Positions 8,036-16,301 of a stretch of 34,294 nt of DNA are shown piece by piece. The position numbers and the translations under genes were made by a program. Position 1 is the stretch's first letter; each line of letters starts with the position of its first letter. The DNA is from an uncultured Verrucomicrobia subdivision 3 bacterium. GTDB lineage: Bacteria; Verrucomicrobiota; Verrucomicrobiia; Limisphaerales; UBA11358. The DNA lies in the NCBI GenBank assembly GCA_903827955.1, contig CAIKKJ010000170.1, positions 1 through 34,294 of the forward strand, read 5' to 3'. Below the pieces are notes generated by a model. That model was not told the DNA's origin and ran no database searches. It saw nothing but the letters and a program-made list of their open reading frames with translations.

Positions 8036-8224
8036 ATGGGCGTTCCAAAAAGAAAACCTTCGACGAGCCGGCAGAAAATGCGCCGCGCTTATAACAGCGT
8101 GCTCAAACTTCCGCAATTGGGCAAATGCCCGCAGTGCGACGCGCCGGCCATACCGCACCGGGTCTGCCCGGCGTGCGGTTTTTACAAGGGTCGTCAGGTG
8201 CTGACCGTTACGGCGGGAGCGTAA
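8036..8224 (+). CDS. rpmF: 50S ribosomal protein L32
   Basis: A 62-residue bL32 protein of the large ribosomal subunit. It shows the typical basic opening MGVPKRKPSTSRQKMRRA and a four-cysteine zinc ribbon at C31, C34, C44 and C47 (CPQC and CPAC), so this is the zinc-binding form. The length is normal. ATG 8036 follows an A/T-rich leader without a Shine-Dalgarno sequence. It sits between yceD and plsX, the order found across many bacterial phyla. Confidence 0.97.
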   Translation: MGVPKRKPSTSRQKMRRAYNSVLKLPQLGKCPQCDAPAIPHRVCPACGFYKGRQVLTVTAGA

Positions 8225-8235
8225 TCTTTTGTCTG

Positions 8236-8262
8236 GGCGCGGGAGGGATTTCCGCGCCTTTT
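8236..8262 (+). terminator. Possible intrinsic terminator or attenuator between rpmF and plsX
   Basis: A G/C-rich 7-bp stem (8236-8242 with 8252-8258) is followed by TTTT. The T-run is short, so it may only reduce read-through from the ribosomal gene into plsX. Confidence 0.45.
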
Positions 8263-8272
8263 CATTTCATCT

Positions 8273-9322
8273 ATGCGAATCGCAGTGGATGTCATGGGGG
8301 GTGACCACGGTTGTGCTGTGGTTATCGCCGGTGTGAAGCAGGCGCTCGCGGAGAACAAGGAAATCTCCCGCATTTATCTTGTCGGCAACAAGGCTGACAT
8401 CCACGCGGCACTCCCCGAGGGTGGCTTCCGCGACCATCGCGTGAAAGTCATTCATGCTTCCGAAGTCGTGGAGATGGACGACAAGCCGATTGTTGCGCTG
8501 CGGAAGAAAAAAGATTCCTCGATGGTGCGCGCGGCCGAAATGGTGGCCGAAGGCAAGGCCGACGCCCTCGTCTCGTTGGGCAACACTGGCAGCCTCTTCG
8601 CGACCGGAACCTTCAAGGTGGGTCGCATTGACGGCGTGGATCGCGGCTGCATTGCCACGGTGATTCCGCGTCAGGGAAATGAGTTTGTCCTCGTGGATGC
8701 CGGGGCGAACGTCGAGTGCAAACCGTTTCATCTCGCGCAATTTGCCGTGATGGGCAACATCTATTCGCGCGCCGTGCTTAAGCGCAAAAATCCCCGCGTG
8801 GGCGTGTTGAGCATCGGCACGGAAGATTCCAAAGGCAACGAACTTTCCCTCGCGGCTTTCCAGCTTTGCAAATCGCTCGACTTGAATTTCATCGGCAACG
8901 TCGAGGGTCACGACCTATTCAAGGATCATGTTGACGTTGTCGTGTGTGACGGCTTCGTCGGCAATATCGTTTTGAAAACCGCCGAGAGTCTGGCCGTGGC
9001 GATGTTCTCCATGCTCAAACGCGAATTGATGCAGAATGCCAAACGGCAGTTCGGCGCGATGCTCGCGAAAGATGCTTTTTATGCCATCCGTAAGCGGATG
9101 GATCCGGAAGTATACGGCGGTGCACCGATGTTGGGTTTCAATGGTGTCGTGCTCAAGGCGCATGGTTCCGCGCGCGACCGCGCCGTGGCCAGCGCCATCC
9201 GCGTGACCGCGCAGACCGTGAAAACCCAGATCAACCAGACCATCGCTCGCGAAATCGCCGAAGCCAACATCAAACTTGCCGAAGCCGAAAAAGCCCTGGC
9301 GGCGAAGGCGGCGAAAGCATGA
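8273..9322 (+). CDS. plsX: Phosphate acyltransferase PlsX
   Basis: A 349-residue enzyme that converts acyl-ACP to acyl-phosphate, the donor for glycerol-3-phosphate acylation in phospholipid synthesis. It begins MRIAVDVMGGDHG, the diagnostic PlsX N-terminus, and carries SLGNTGSLFATGTFKVGRI and VVCDGFVGNIVLKTAE, both conserved in the family. The C-terminus is an alanine- and lysine-rich helix (EAEKALAAKAAKA) slightly longer than usual. Its stop overlaps the fabH start by four bases (ATGA), indicating translational coupling between the two. Confidence 0.97.
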   Translation: MRIAVDVMGGDHGCAVVIAGVKQALAENKEISRIYLVGNKADIHAALPEGGFRDHRVKVIHASEVVEMDDKPIVALRKKKDSSMVRAAEMVAEGKADALVSLGNTGSLFATGTFKVGRIDGVDRGCIATVIPRQGNEFVLVDAGANVECKPFHLAQFAVMGNIYSRAVLKRKNPRVGVLSIGTEDSKGNELSLAAFQLCKSLDLNFIGNVEGHDLFKDHVDVVVCDGFVGNIVLKTAESLAVAMFSMLKRELMQNAKRQFGAMLAKDAFYAIRKRMDPEVYGGAPMLGFNGVVLKAHGSARDRAVASAIRVTAQTVKTQINQTIAREIAEANIKLAEAEKALAAKAAKA

Positions 9323-10332
9323 AAAATCCGCGCGCCAATCATAATTTTCAAGGTCGGACCTGTTCCATCACCGGCGTTGGTTCGTATGTGCCAGAAAAAA
9401 TCCTGACCAACGCCGAGCTCGAAAAAATGGTCGAGACCACGGATGAATGGATTACCTCCCGCACGGGCATCAAGGAGCGTCGCATCGCCGCTGCAAACGA
9501 ATTCACTTCCGACCTCGCGACGAAAGCCGCTGAGCGCGCGATGAAAATGGCGGGTGTCACGGCGGAGCAAATTGATTTAATCATCGTGGCCACGCTCACG
9601 CCCGACATGCCGTTCCCCTCGACTGCCTGTCTCGTCCAGCGCAAACTTGGTGCGCTGCGTGCGGCGGCGTTTGACATGGAGGCCGCGTGCTCCGGCTTCA
9701 TCTACGCGCTCGAAATCGGGATGCAGTTCATCAGCACGCGCACTTATGAAACCGTGCTCATCATCGGTGCGGAAAAACTTTCATCCATTGTGAATTGGAA
9801 GGATCGCAATACCTGCGTGCTGTTCGGCGACGGCGCGGGCGCGGCAATTTTGCAAAGTCGCGAAAATTCCCACGGCTTGCTCACCGCCGTGATGGGCGCG
9901 GACGGTAACAAGGCGGATTTGCTCTCGATGCCCGGCGGCGGCAGCGCTTGCCCCGCCACGCCGGAATCCGTCTCGGCTGGCATGCATTATCTGCGCATGG
10001 ACGGCAAGGAGACTTTCAAGAACGCCGTCAACGCGATGGTTTCCGCCGCGAACGAGGCGATGCGCCGCTGCGAAGTGGACATCACCAAGATCAAATGCGT
10101 CATCCCGCATCAGGCTAACCAGCGCATCATTGACGCCGTGGGAGACCGCCTCAAATGCACGCCGGAGCAGGTCTTTATCAACTTACACAAATACGGCAAT
10201 ACTTCCGCCGCCTCCGTGGCCATCGCCTTGGATGAAGCCGTGGGTTCGGGCAGAATTTCCAGGGGCGACTTAATCCTGCTCGTCGTGTTCGGCGCCGGTC
10301 TGACTTGGGGCGCGGCGGTAATCGAGTGGTGA
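9319..10332 (+). CDS. fabH: Beta-ketoacyl-ACP synthase III
   Basis: A 337-residue condensing enzyme that joins acetyl-CoA (or another short acyl-CoA) to malonyl-ACP and so starts fatty-acid synthesis. The catalytic triad is visible: C124 in EAACSGFIYAL, H264 in CVIPHQANQRI and N294 in KYGNTSAASV. The glycine-rich end VVFGAGLTWGAAVIEW is typical. It overlaps plsX by four bases. About ten extra residues precede the usual start (CSITGVGSYVPEKILTN), within normal variation. Confidence 0.97.
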   Translation: MKNPRANHNFQGRTCSITGVGSYVPEKILTNAELEKMVETTDEWITSRTGIKERRIAAANEFTSDLATKAAERAMKMAGVTAEQIDLIIVATLTPDMPFPSTACLVQRKLGALRAAAFDMEAACSGFIYALEIGMQFISTRTYETVLIIGAEKLSSIVNWKDRNTCVLFGDGAGAAILQSRENSHGLLTAVMGADGNKADLLSMPGGGSACPATPESVSAGMHYLRMDGKETFKNAVNAMVSAANEAMRRCEVDITKIKCVIPHQANQRIIDAVGDRLKCTPEQVFINLHKYGNTSAASVAIALDEAVGSGRISRGDLILLVVFGAGLTWGAAVIEW

Positions 10333-10359
10333 CTATACTAAACAATCTTTCCGGCTAAT

Positions 10360-10387
10360 TTGACGCCGGGCAACAACGTGATACTTT
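10360..10387 (+). promoter_or_regulatory. Possible promoter for the PilZ-like gene
   Basis: TTGACG at 10360-10365 and a weak TACTTT at 10382-10387 are 16 bases apart. The predicted start of transcription would fall only a few bases before ATG 10399. The -10 box is a poor match, so this is tentative. Confidence 0.3.
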
Positions 10388-10398
10388 GATTCAGTTCT

Positions 10399-10734
10399 AT
10401 GAGCGCAAAAAAATTCGTCAGTGGCCAAACATTTGAGAAACCAGTGACGGTTGTAGCGCGGCAGGCAACGTTGGAATTGTCCGCCGATACCGTCTCTATC
10501 CACAAAAGCGGCATTGAGTTTCGCAGCCCCTCGCCATTCAAGGAGTGGAGCGAGATGGTCGTGTCCCTCCAGTCGCCGATTGACGGCACGACGTTGTCCG
10601 CCAACGGGGTTATCGTGGCCTGCTCTGGTAGCAAACACGCTGGCTATCACGTTTCGATGCTCTTCACCGACCTGACACCACAGGCGCAGAACCGGCTCAA
10701 GGTCATGGCACGGTCGCCGCTGGGCACGATTTGA
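10399..10734 (+). CDS. PilZ-like domain protein
   Basis: A 111-residue single-domain protein whose pattern of strands resembles PilZ: SIHKSGIEFRSPSPFKEWSEMVVSLQSP, then the second half ANGVIVACSGSKHAGYHVSMLFTDLTPQAQNRLK, with the final helix expected in PilZ. The usual c-di-GMP ligands are not intact: no RxxxR at the start, and the (D/N)xSxxG motif reads SIHKSG. It may therefore be a non-binding PilZ variant. It follows fabH by 66 bases and is closed by a strong terminator. A role in motility or surface behaviour cannot be claimed from sequence alone. Confidence 0.6.
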   Translation: MSAKKFVSGQTFEKPVTVVARQATLELSADTVSIHKSGIEFRSPSPFKEWSEMVVSLQSPIDGTTLSANGVIVACSGSKHAGYHVSMLFTDLTPQAQNRLKVMARSPLGTI

Positions 10735-10758
10735 TTCAACATTTTCAAAACGATTTGC

Positions 10759-10792
10759 AACTCCCGAACAAACGTTCGGGAGTTATTTTTTT
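10759..10792 (+). terminator. Rho-independent terminator after the PilZ-like gene
   Basis: A perfect 11-bp stem (10759-10769 with 10774-10784), a 4-base AAAC loop, and a run of seven T after one A. It closes the coaD-to-PilZ block. Confidence 0.92.
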
Positions 10793-10819
10793 GACCGCCT
10801 CCAGAATAATTTCTACCCT
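10791..10819 (+). promoter_or_regulatory. Candidate promoter for the 2-hydroxyacid dehydrogenase gene
   Basis: TTGACC at 10791-10796 and TACCCT at 10814-10819 are 17 bases apart. Transcription would begin close to 10826, the A of the start codon, implying a leaderless or nearly leaderless mRNA. The -35 box overlaps the last bases of the preceding terminator. Confidence 0.45.
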
Positions 10820-10825
10820 GTTTCC

Positions 10826-11803
10826 ATGAAAATTTTGCTCACCACCACTTCCTTTCAAGACACGCCGGGCGCACACCACGATCTGCTCAAACAGACCGGT
10901 TGGGAAATCATCACCGCGCGCGGCCCGCTGAATGAAGCCGACACGCTCGCGCTTGTCGGCGAGGTGGATGGCTACATCTGCGGCGACGACGCCATCACGC
11001 GCAAAGTTTTGGAAAAGGCGCGCCCGAAGTTAAAAGTATTGAGCAAATACGGCATCGGCGTGGACAAGATTGACGTGAAGTCTTGCACTGAATTCGGCAT
11101 CCCGCTGCTCTTCACGCCCGGCGTGAATCACACGACCGTCGCCGAGCACACGTTTCTGTTGCTGCTCTCGCTCGAAAAAAATCTGCTTTACCACACCGAC
11201 TCCACGCGCAGCGGCGGCTGGAAACGCAAGACCGGCCACGAACTGTTGGAAAAGACCATCGGCATCGTCGGCCTCGGCCGCATTGGCAAGGAAGTCGCTA
11301 TCCGCGCGAAGGCGTTTGGCATGAAGGTCATCGGCTTCGACGTTTATTGGGATGAGAAATTTGCCAATGAACACGGCGTGAAACGCGCCGCCACGCTTGA
11401 TGAAATTTTTGCCGCGAGCGATTATCTTTCCCTGCACACCAACCTCACGCCGGAAACGCGCGACCTGATTTCGGCGAAGTCGTTTGCGAAGATGAAACCG
11501 GGCGTTTTGATCTTGAACTGCGCGCGCGGTGAGATCGTGAATACGAACGACATGATCGCCGCGTTGAAATCCGGCCAGGTCGGCGGTTACGGCACGGACG
11601 TTTTGGATGAAGAGCCGCCGGCCGCAGATCATCCGCTGCTCAAGTTGCCGAACGTCGTCTGCACGCCGCACGTCGGCTCGCGCACCTACGAAAGCGTGGT
11701 GCGGCAGGCCACCTGCGCCGTGAAAAATCTTATCCTCGCGATGAACGGCGAAAAACCGATCGCGCAGGTGAATCCCGAAGTGCCGGTGAAAAAAGCGGCC
11801 TGA
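10826..11803 (+). CDS. D-2-hydroxyacid dehydrogenase, phosphoglycerate dehydrogenase type
   Basis: A 325-residue NAD-dependent dehydrogenase. The Rossmann motif is IGIVGLGRIG (145-154); catalytic residues are R234 (NCARGEIVN), E263 (DVLDEEPP) and H282 (CTPHVGSRT). KYGIGVDKID and VAEHTFLLLLSL are typical of phosphoglycerate-dehydrogenase relatives. It lacks the C-terminal ACT regulatory domain of full-length SerA, so it may be a short serine-pathway enzyme or act on another 2-hydroxyacid. No serB or serC lies nearby. Its likely promoter places transcription start at or next to the ATG. Confidence 0.88.
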   Translation: MKILLTTTSFQDTPGAHHDLLKQTGWEIITARGPLNEADTLALVGEVDGYICGDDAITRKVLEKARPKLKVLSKYGIGVDKIDVKSCTEFGIPLLFTPGVNHTTVAEHTFLLLLSLEKNLLYHTDSTRSGGWKRKTGHELLEKTIGIVGLGRIGKEVAIRAKAFGMKVIGFDVYWDEKFANEHGVKRAATLDEIFAASDYLSLHTNLTPETRDLISAKSFAKMKPGVLILNCARGEIVNTNDMIAALKSGQVGGYGTDVLDEEPPAADHPLLKLPNVVCTPHVGSRTYESVVRQATCAVKNLILAMNGEKPIAQVNPEVPVKKAA

Positions 11804-11834
11804 CGCACAAAACCACCAATCGGCAACTCATGCT

Positions 11835-12695
11835 ATGCCAATGAACCGACTATCGTTTTCACCGCGCTGGCTGGCATTGCTGGTCTGCCTGTTGGCGCGC
11901 CCGGCCATCGCCGAAATTTCCACGACGAACGAGGCGTTGCCCGGCGTCTTCATCCATTCCGAAACGCGCACCAACCTGCCGCAACAATTGTTCGTGGCCG
12001 TGGTGGACTTGAAAAATCCCCGGCTGCACCTGCGCGTTTCGCGCGGTGGCCCCGACCCGGATGGCGACGGCAAGTGGGAAACAACCTTGATGGAGCCGAC
12101 CAAAATCGCGGCGTGGGAAAAATTCGATTTCGTCATCAACGGCGACTTTTTCATCGCGCGCGGCGTCAATGATGGTGAGGGAACCAACTCGATGTTTCGT
12201 GCCCAACAGTGGGCGCTCACCGAGGGCGCCGCGATGACCGATGGCCTGACCTGGTCCACTTCTACCAACGCGCGTCCGTGTCTGGTCGTTCACAAAAACG
12301 GCACGGTGACGTTTAGCACCATCACGCAGCCTACGGGCGAAGATTGGGAAGTGATCGGCGGCAACACCTTGTTGATACAAGCCGGAAAAATCATTCCACA
12401 CAAAAATGCGGCTCGCCATCCGCGCACGGTCGCCGGCCTCGACGCTTCGCATTCCAAATTGACACTGCTGCTCGTGGACGGTCGCAAGCCTGGAGTTGCT
12501 GCCGGCATGAGCTACGACGAACTGGCGGCGGAAATGGCGCGGCTTGGTTGCACCGAGGCGCTGAATCTTGATGGCGGCGGCAGTTCCGTGATGGCCGTGC
12601 GCGTGGCCGGCGAAATGAAAATTCTCAATCAGCCGACCGACGGCCGCGAGCGCGCCGTGGCGAACGTGCTGGGGATTTCCGTGGAGAAAAATTAA
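11835..12695 (+). CDS. Secreted phosphodiester glycosidase family protein
   Basis: A 286-residue exported protein. The N-terminal segment MNRLSFSPRWLALLVCLLARPAIA looks like a signal peptide, cleaved after AIA. The rest matches the NAGPA-type phosphodiester glycosidase fold: FDFVINGDFFIARG, then NPRTVAGLD-like HPRTVAGLDASHSKLTLLLVDGR, and the signature GCTEALNLDGGGSSVMAV near the C-terminus. Family members cleave GlcNAc-1-phosphodiester links in eukaryotes and are implicated in cell-wall or exopolysaccharide turnover in bacteria; the substrate here is unknown. There are two close ATG starts, 11835 and 11841; the second gives the more standard signal peptide. Confidence 0.85.
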   Translation: MPMNRLSFSPRWLALLVCLLARPAIAEISTTNEALPGVFIHSETRTNLPQQLFVAVVDLKNPRLHLRVSRGGPDPDGDGKWETTLMEPTKIAAWEKFDFVINGDFFIARGVNDGEGTNSMFRAQQWALTEGAAMTDGLTWSTSTNARPCLVVHKNGTVTFSTITQPTGEDWEVIGGNTLLIQAGKIIPHKNAARHPRTVAGLDASHSKLTLLLVDGRKPGVAAGMSYDELAAEMARLGCTEALNLDGGGSSVMAVRVAGEMKILNQPTDGRERAVANVLGISVEKN

Positions 12696-12704
12696 AACGA
12701 TGCA

Positions 12705-13151
12705 GTGGCCATGGTTGGCGAAACAATTTCTACCGCGCTCGCTGAAGTGCGGGCAATTTATTCAGAACTAAACCGGCGGACGATGCAGCGCCATTGCAGA
12801 GCGCGGACGGAATGTTGCCAGTTCCAACTCACCGGCCTCACGCCGCATCTCACCAAAGGCGAGGCGCTCCTCGCCGCCAAAGCCCTCCGCGCCACGGGGC
12901 GCAAAGAACTTCCTGAAACCGATGACGGTGCCTGTCCGCTGCTCAAACGCGAAACCGGCAAGTGCCTGATTTACGCCGACCGGCCGTTTGGCTGTCGCAC
13001 ACATTTCTGCGCCGTAGCGGGCGGGCCGTATGCCCGCAAGGAAGTGATTGATTTGATCCGGCGATTGGAAGACCTGGACGTGCGGCTCAAAGGTGACGGC
13101 CCGCGTAAAATTATTTCCGCCGTGACGGCTGCGCTTGCTGAACTGCACTGA
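12705..13151 (+). CDS. YkgJ-type cysteine cluster protein
   Basis: A 148-residue protein with seven cysteines in the order expected for the YkgJ (zinc/iron-chelating) family: C31, C37 and C38 (HCRARTECCQF), C77 (GACPLL), C87 (GKCLIY), and C97 and C102 (RPFGCRTHFC). The 'CPLL....CliY..RP..CR' string is the family signature. It probably binds a metal ion or Fe-S cluster; no reaction is known. The start may be GTG 12705 or ATG 12711. It ends six bases from the converging rsmH stop, with no separate terminator visible. Confidence 0.85.
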   Translation: MAMVGETISTALAEVRAIYSELNRRTMQRHCRARTECCQFQLTGLTPHLTKGEALLAAKALRATGRKELPETDDGACPLLKRETGKCLIYADRPFGCRTHFCAVAGGPYARKEVIDLIRRLEDLDVRLKGDGPRKIISAVTAALAELH

Positions 13152-13157
13152 AACCCG

Positions 13158-14219
13158 TCACGCCGTCCGTTTTGCCCAGCGCAGTTTGGCGGAAACGGAA
13201 CGCGGATTAAAATTCCGTTCCTCCGGCGTGGCGCGGATGACTTCGTCGGCAATCTCAGAATAAATTCCGCCCTGCCGGCCTTCGATAAAGGCTTTTTTTA
13301 CGCGCCGATCCTCGCCGGAATGGAATGTCAGGATCGCCACGCGTCCGCCGGGTTTCAAAGCTGCGGGCAAGATGCGGAGCAATGTTTCCAACGCGGAAAA
13401 CTCATCATTCACCGCGATGCGCAGTGCCTGAAACACGCGGCGGATGTGCAGGTGGCAATCTTCCTTGGCGACGAGTGGCAGCGCAGCGCGGATGGCATCG
13501 GCTAATTCGTGCGTGGTGGTAAATTTTTTGCCGGCGAGCGCCGCGCCAAGTTGCACGGCCTTGGGTTCGTCGGCATTGCCCATGAGGATGCGGGCCAACG
13601 CATCCGGTTTGGCTTTTTCCAAGAACGCCGAGACGGGCTGGCCGCGTTGCGGATTCATGCGCATGTCGAGCGGGCCGTCCTGCTTCACCGAAAATCCGCG
13701 CGCCGGATCGTCAATCTGCATCGAGGAAACGCCGAGATCGGCAAGAATCATATCCGCCCCAGAAATCTCATTCGCGGCCAGCACCTGCGGCAGACCCGCG
13801 AAATTGCTGCGGTGCGCGGTGAAAACGCTTGCATCAAATCCCAGCGCCCGCAGCCGCGCCTCGGTCTTCGGCAGCTCAATCGGGTCGTGGTCAAGGCCAA
13901 GCAATTTTCCGTCGGGCGAAATCTTGACGAGAATTTCCTGCGCGTGACCGCCGTAGCCGAGCGTGCAATCGGCGGCGATTTCGCCGGGCTGCGGCGCGAG
14001 GACTTGGAGAATTTCCGCGACCATGATGGGGCGATGTGTTCCCGCCGGTGTCTTGCCAGAAGCGAGAACTTTGGCAATGGTCGCGGTGTCGCGTTTATGC
14101 TCCTTGTATTTGTCCTCGAAACGGCGCGGGTTCCGGCCGCTGTAACGCACCCGCCGCTTATGTGGTGTCGCCGGCGCCGAATCGGTGGCGGGAGCATTTG
14201 AAACGGTTTCGTCAGTCAC
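13158..14219 (-). CDS. rsmH: 16S rRNA (cytosine(1402)-N4)-methyltransferase
   Basis: A 353-residue AdoMet-dependent enzyme that methylates C1402 of 16S rRNA near the ribosomal P site. Core motifs are HRPIMVAEIL (about 62-71), the AdoMet loop DCTLGYGGHAQEIL, LGLDHDP, ADLGVSSMQIDDPARGFS, and the C-terminal LTFHSGEDRRVKKAF. A basic extension of about 60 residues precedes the core (RRVRYSGRNPRRFEDKYKEH), which I recall as common in planctomycete and verrucomicrobial homologues. In many bacteria rsmH lies in the division and cell-wall cluster beside mraZ and ftsL; none of those genes is here. Confidence 0.96.
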   Translation of the reverse strand: MTDETVSNAPATDSAPATPHKRRVRYSGRNPRRFEDKYKEHKRDTATIAKVLASGKTPAGTHRPIMVAEILQVLAPQPGEIAADCTLGYGGHAQEILVKISPDGKLLGLDHDPIELPKTEARLRALGFDASVFTAHRSNFAGLPQVLAANEISGADMILADLGVSSMQIDDPARGFSVKQDGPLDMRMNPQRGQPVSAFLEKAKPDALARILMGNADEPKAVQLGAALAGKKFTTTHELADAIRAALPLVAKEDCHLHIRRVFQALRIAVNDEFSALETLLRILPAALKPGGRVAILTFHSGEDRRVKKAFIEGRQGGIYSEIADEVIRATPEERNFNPRSVSAKLRWAKRTA

Positions 14220-14272
14220 GCCAAAAAGTTTGACGTATATACGCGTGGGTTGCGAGTCTGGAAAAACTCGGT

Positions 14273-15022
14273 GTGACTAACCTGCGCCGGTTTGCTAAAA
14301 GTCATGGCTGCATGTTGCGACTCAAACCCATCTCCAGTCTCTCGTTCGACCCGCTGGAACCAAAGCGCCTGCGTGTCGTCATTGCGACCATTGTCATCAA
14401 TGTCATCGCCGTGGCGCTGCTTGTGTTTGCGCCGTGGTCGGATTGGCGCACCGGGTTGGCGCTGAACTTGTTCGACAATGCGCTGCTGCTCGGCTTCGTC
14501 TGGCTGCACCGCGACGGGTTGCTCACGCGCTTCATGATTTTTGGGCTGGCAGCCGGTTTTGCCGAATTGGCGGCGGATGCGTGGTTGGTGGATTACACCC
14601 GCACGCTGGATTATTCCGTTGGCGGTGGGCCGATGCTCTGGCGTTCGCCCGCGTGGATGCCGTTTGCGTGGGAAGTCGTCGCGGTGCAATTCGGCTACCT
14701 CGGACTGCGGCTGCAGGAACATTTTGGAAAATTCGGCCTGTTCATCATCGGCGCGCTGGGCGCGGTCAACATCCCTTACTACGAGGAAATGGCGCGGCGC
14801 ATCCACTGGTGGAAATACGGCGGCTGCCGGATGATTTCGGGAACGCCGTATTACATCATCGTCGGTGAATTTCTCATCGCCCTGACGTTTGCGCTGCTCG
14901 TGCGAAAATTCCGGCGGGGCAGTATGGTTTCCGCCGTGTCCACCGGTCTTGTGGCCGGCGCGGCCATTTTTATTTCCTACGCGATTGCCTACGGCATCAC
15001 GGACGGAATTTTCCATCGCTAA
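14273..15022 (+). CDS. Polytopic membrane protein of unknown function
   Basis: A 249-residue protein with about seven hydrophobic segments (near 33-54, 63-80, 86-105, 126-144, 149-165, 195-212 and 219-243). The loops contain a tryptophan-rich stretch (MLWRSPAWMPFAWE) and PYYEEMARRIHWWKYG, with charged residues between helices that suggest a conserved functional site. No family was recognised with confidence. It starts with GTG 14273; ATG 14312 (residue 14) is an alternative. It is divergent from rsmH and ends one base before the next flavoprotein gene, so the two are probably co-expressed. Confidence 0.7.
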   Translation: MTNLRRFAKSHGCMLRLKPISSLSFDPLEPKRLRVVIATIVINVIAVALLVFAPWSDWRTGLALNLFDNALLLGFVWLHRDGLLTRFMIFGLAAGFAELAADAWLVDYTRTLDYSVGGGPMLWRSPAWMPFAWEVVAVQFGYLGLRLQEHFGKFGLFIIGALGAVNIPYYEEMARRIHWWKYGGCRMISGTPYYIIVGEFLIALTFALLVRKFRRGSMVSAVSTGLVAGAAIFISYAIAYGITDGIFHR

Positions 15023-15023
15023 A

Positions 15024-16256
15024 ATGGCGAACCAAATCATCGTGGTCGGCGGCGGTGCGGCGGGATTTTTCGCCGCTATCGCCGCTGCGGAAGCTGGTGC
15101 GGACGTGATCATCCTCGAAAAAACCGCCCGCGTGCTGGACAAGGTGCGGATCTCCGGCGGCGGCCGCTGCAACGTCACCCACGCGTGTTTTGAGCCGCGC
15201 GATTTCGCCACGCGCTATCCGCGCGGCCAGCGGGCGCTGCTCTCACCCTTCTCAAAATTTTCCGCGCGCGACACCGTCGCGTGGTTCGCAGCGCGCGACG
15301 TGAAATTAAAAACGGAGAACGACGGCCGGATGTTTCCCACGACCGATTCTTCACAGACGATTGTGGATTGCCTCATGAACGCCGCGCAAAATGCGGGTGT
15401 GAAAATCCGGTTGAACTGCGCGGTTGAATCAGCGGCGAAAACTGCGGACGGAAAATTTGAACTGACGCTCGCCGCCGGCGAAAAAATTTCCGGCGACCAA
15501 CTGCTCCTCGCCACCGGCGGCTGTCGCGCGGCGGCGGCGGGGCAACTGGCGGTTTCGCTCGGCCATACCATTGAGCCACCCGTGCCGTCGCTGTTCACGT
15601 TTCAAATCGAATCACCGTGGCTGCGTTCGCTCGCCGGCGTTTCGCTGGCGGCGGCGGAAGTTGCCGTTCCGACCGCAAAGTTGCGCGAACGCGGGCCGCT
15701 GCTCGTCACACACTGGGGCTTGAGCGGGCCGGCGATTTTGAAAATGTCCGCCTGGGGCGCGCGGGCGTTGCACGATTTGAATTATCAATTTCCGCTGCTT
15801 GTGAACTGGCTGCCGGATTTCAGTGCGGAAAAAATCGTCAAGGAATTTCAAGCGCGCCGCGAATATTCCGGCGCCAAGCTGCTCGTGAACGTCCCGCTCG
15901 CGCCGCTGACCGCGCGGCTCTGGGAGCAACTCGTGCTCGCGGCGGGCATTGCGCGCGAGACGCGCTGGGCGGCGCTCACGCGGGCGCAAATCCACGCGCT
16001 CACGCAGCAGCTCACCCGCACGGAATTCACGGTCGCCGGCAAAAGTTTGAACAAAGACGAATTCGTGACCTGCGGCGGTGTGAAGCTAACCGAAGTGAAT
16101 TTTCAGACGCTGGGGAGCAAGGTTTGCCCCGGACTTTTTTTTGCGGGCGAGCTGCTGGACATTGACGGCATCACCGGCGGCTTTAATTTTCAGGCGGCGT
16201 GGACCACGGGTTTCATCGCGGGCAAAGCGATGGCGGATTTTTCCGGTTTGCCCTGA
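15024..16256 (+). CDS. BaiN/HI0933-family NAD(P)/FAD-dependent oxidoreductase
   Basis: A 410-residue flavoprotein. The dinucleotide-binding motif VVGGGAAGFFAAIAAAEAGADVIILEK opens the protein, followed by the family signature RISGGGRCNVTH (43-54) and the FAD-binding end DIDGITGGFNFQAAWTTG. HI0933-type proteins (YhiN, BaiN) are widespread; BaiN is implicated in bile-acid reduction in gut bacteria, but the general substrate is unknown. The start at 15024 is chosen because the motif begins right there; an upstream in-frame extension overlaps the preceding gene. It ends 45 bases before the citramalate synthase gene. Confidence 0.92.
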   Translation: MANQIIVVGGGAAGFFAAIAAAEAGADVIILEKTARVLDKVRISGGGRCNVTHACFEPRDFATRYPRGQRALLSPFSKFSARDTVAWFAARDVKLKTENDGRMFPTTDSSQTIVDCLMNAAQNAGVKIRLNCAVESAAKTADGKFELTLAAGEKISGDQLLLATGGCRAAAAGQLAVSLGHTIEPPVPSLFTFQIESPWLRSLAGVSLAAAEVAVPTAKLRERGPLLVTHWGLSGPAILKMSAWGARALHDLNYQFPLLVNWLPDFSAEKIVKEFQARREYSGAKLLVNVPLAPLTARLWEQLVLAAGIARETRWAALTRAQIHALTQQLTRTEFTVAGKSLNKDEFVTCGGVKLTEVNFQTLGSKVCPGLFFAGELLDIDGITGGFNFQAAWTTGFIAGKAMADFSGLP

Positions 16257-16301
16257 AACCAAAATTGAGCGACACTGCCTGTCCGCTTTTTGCGGAAATT
16301 T

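Noticed and set aside
14889-15023. Upstream extension of the BaiN-type oxidoreductase
   Set aside because: The extra 45 residues overlap the preceding membrane protein in another frame, and the dinucleotide motif begins right after ATG 15024.
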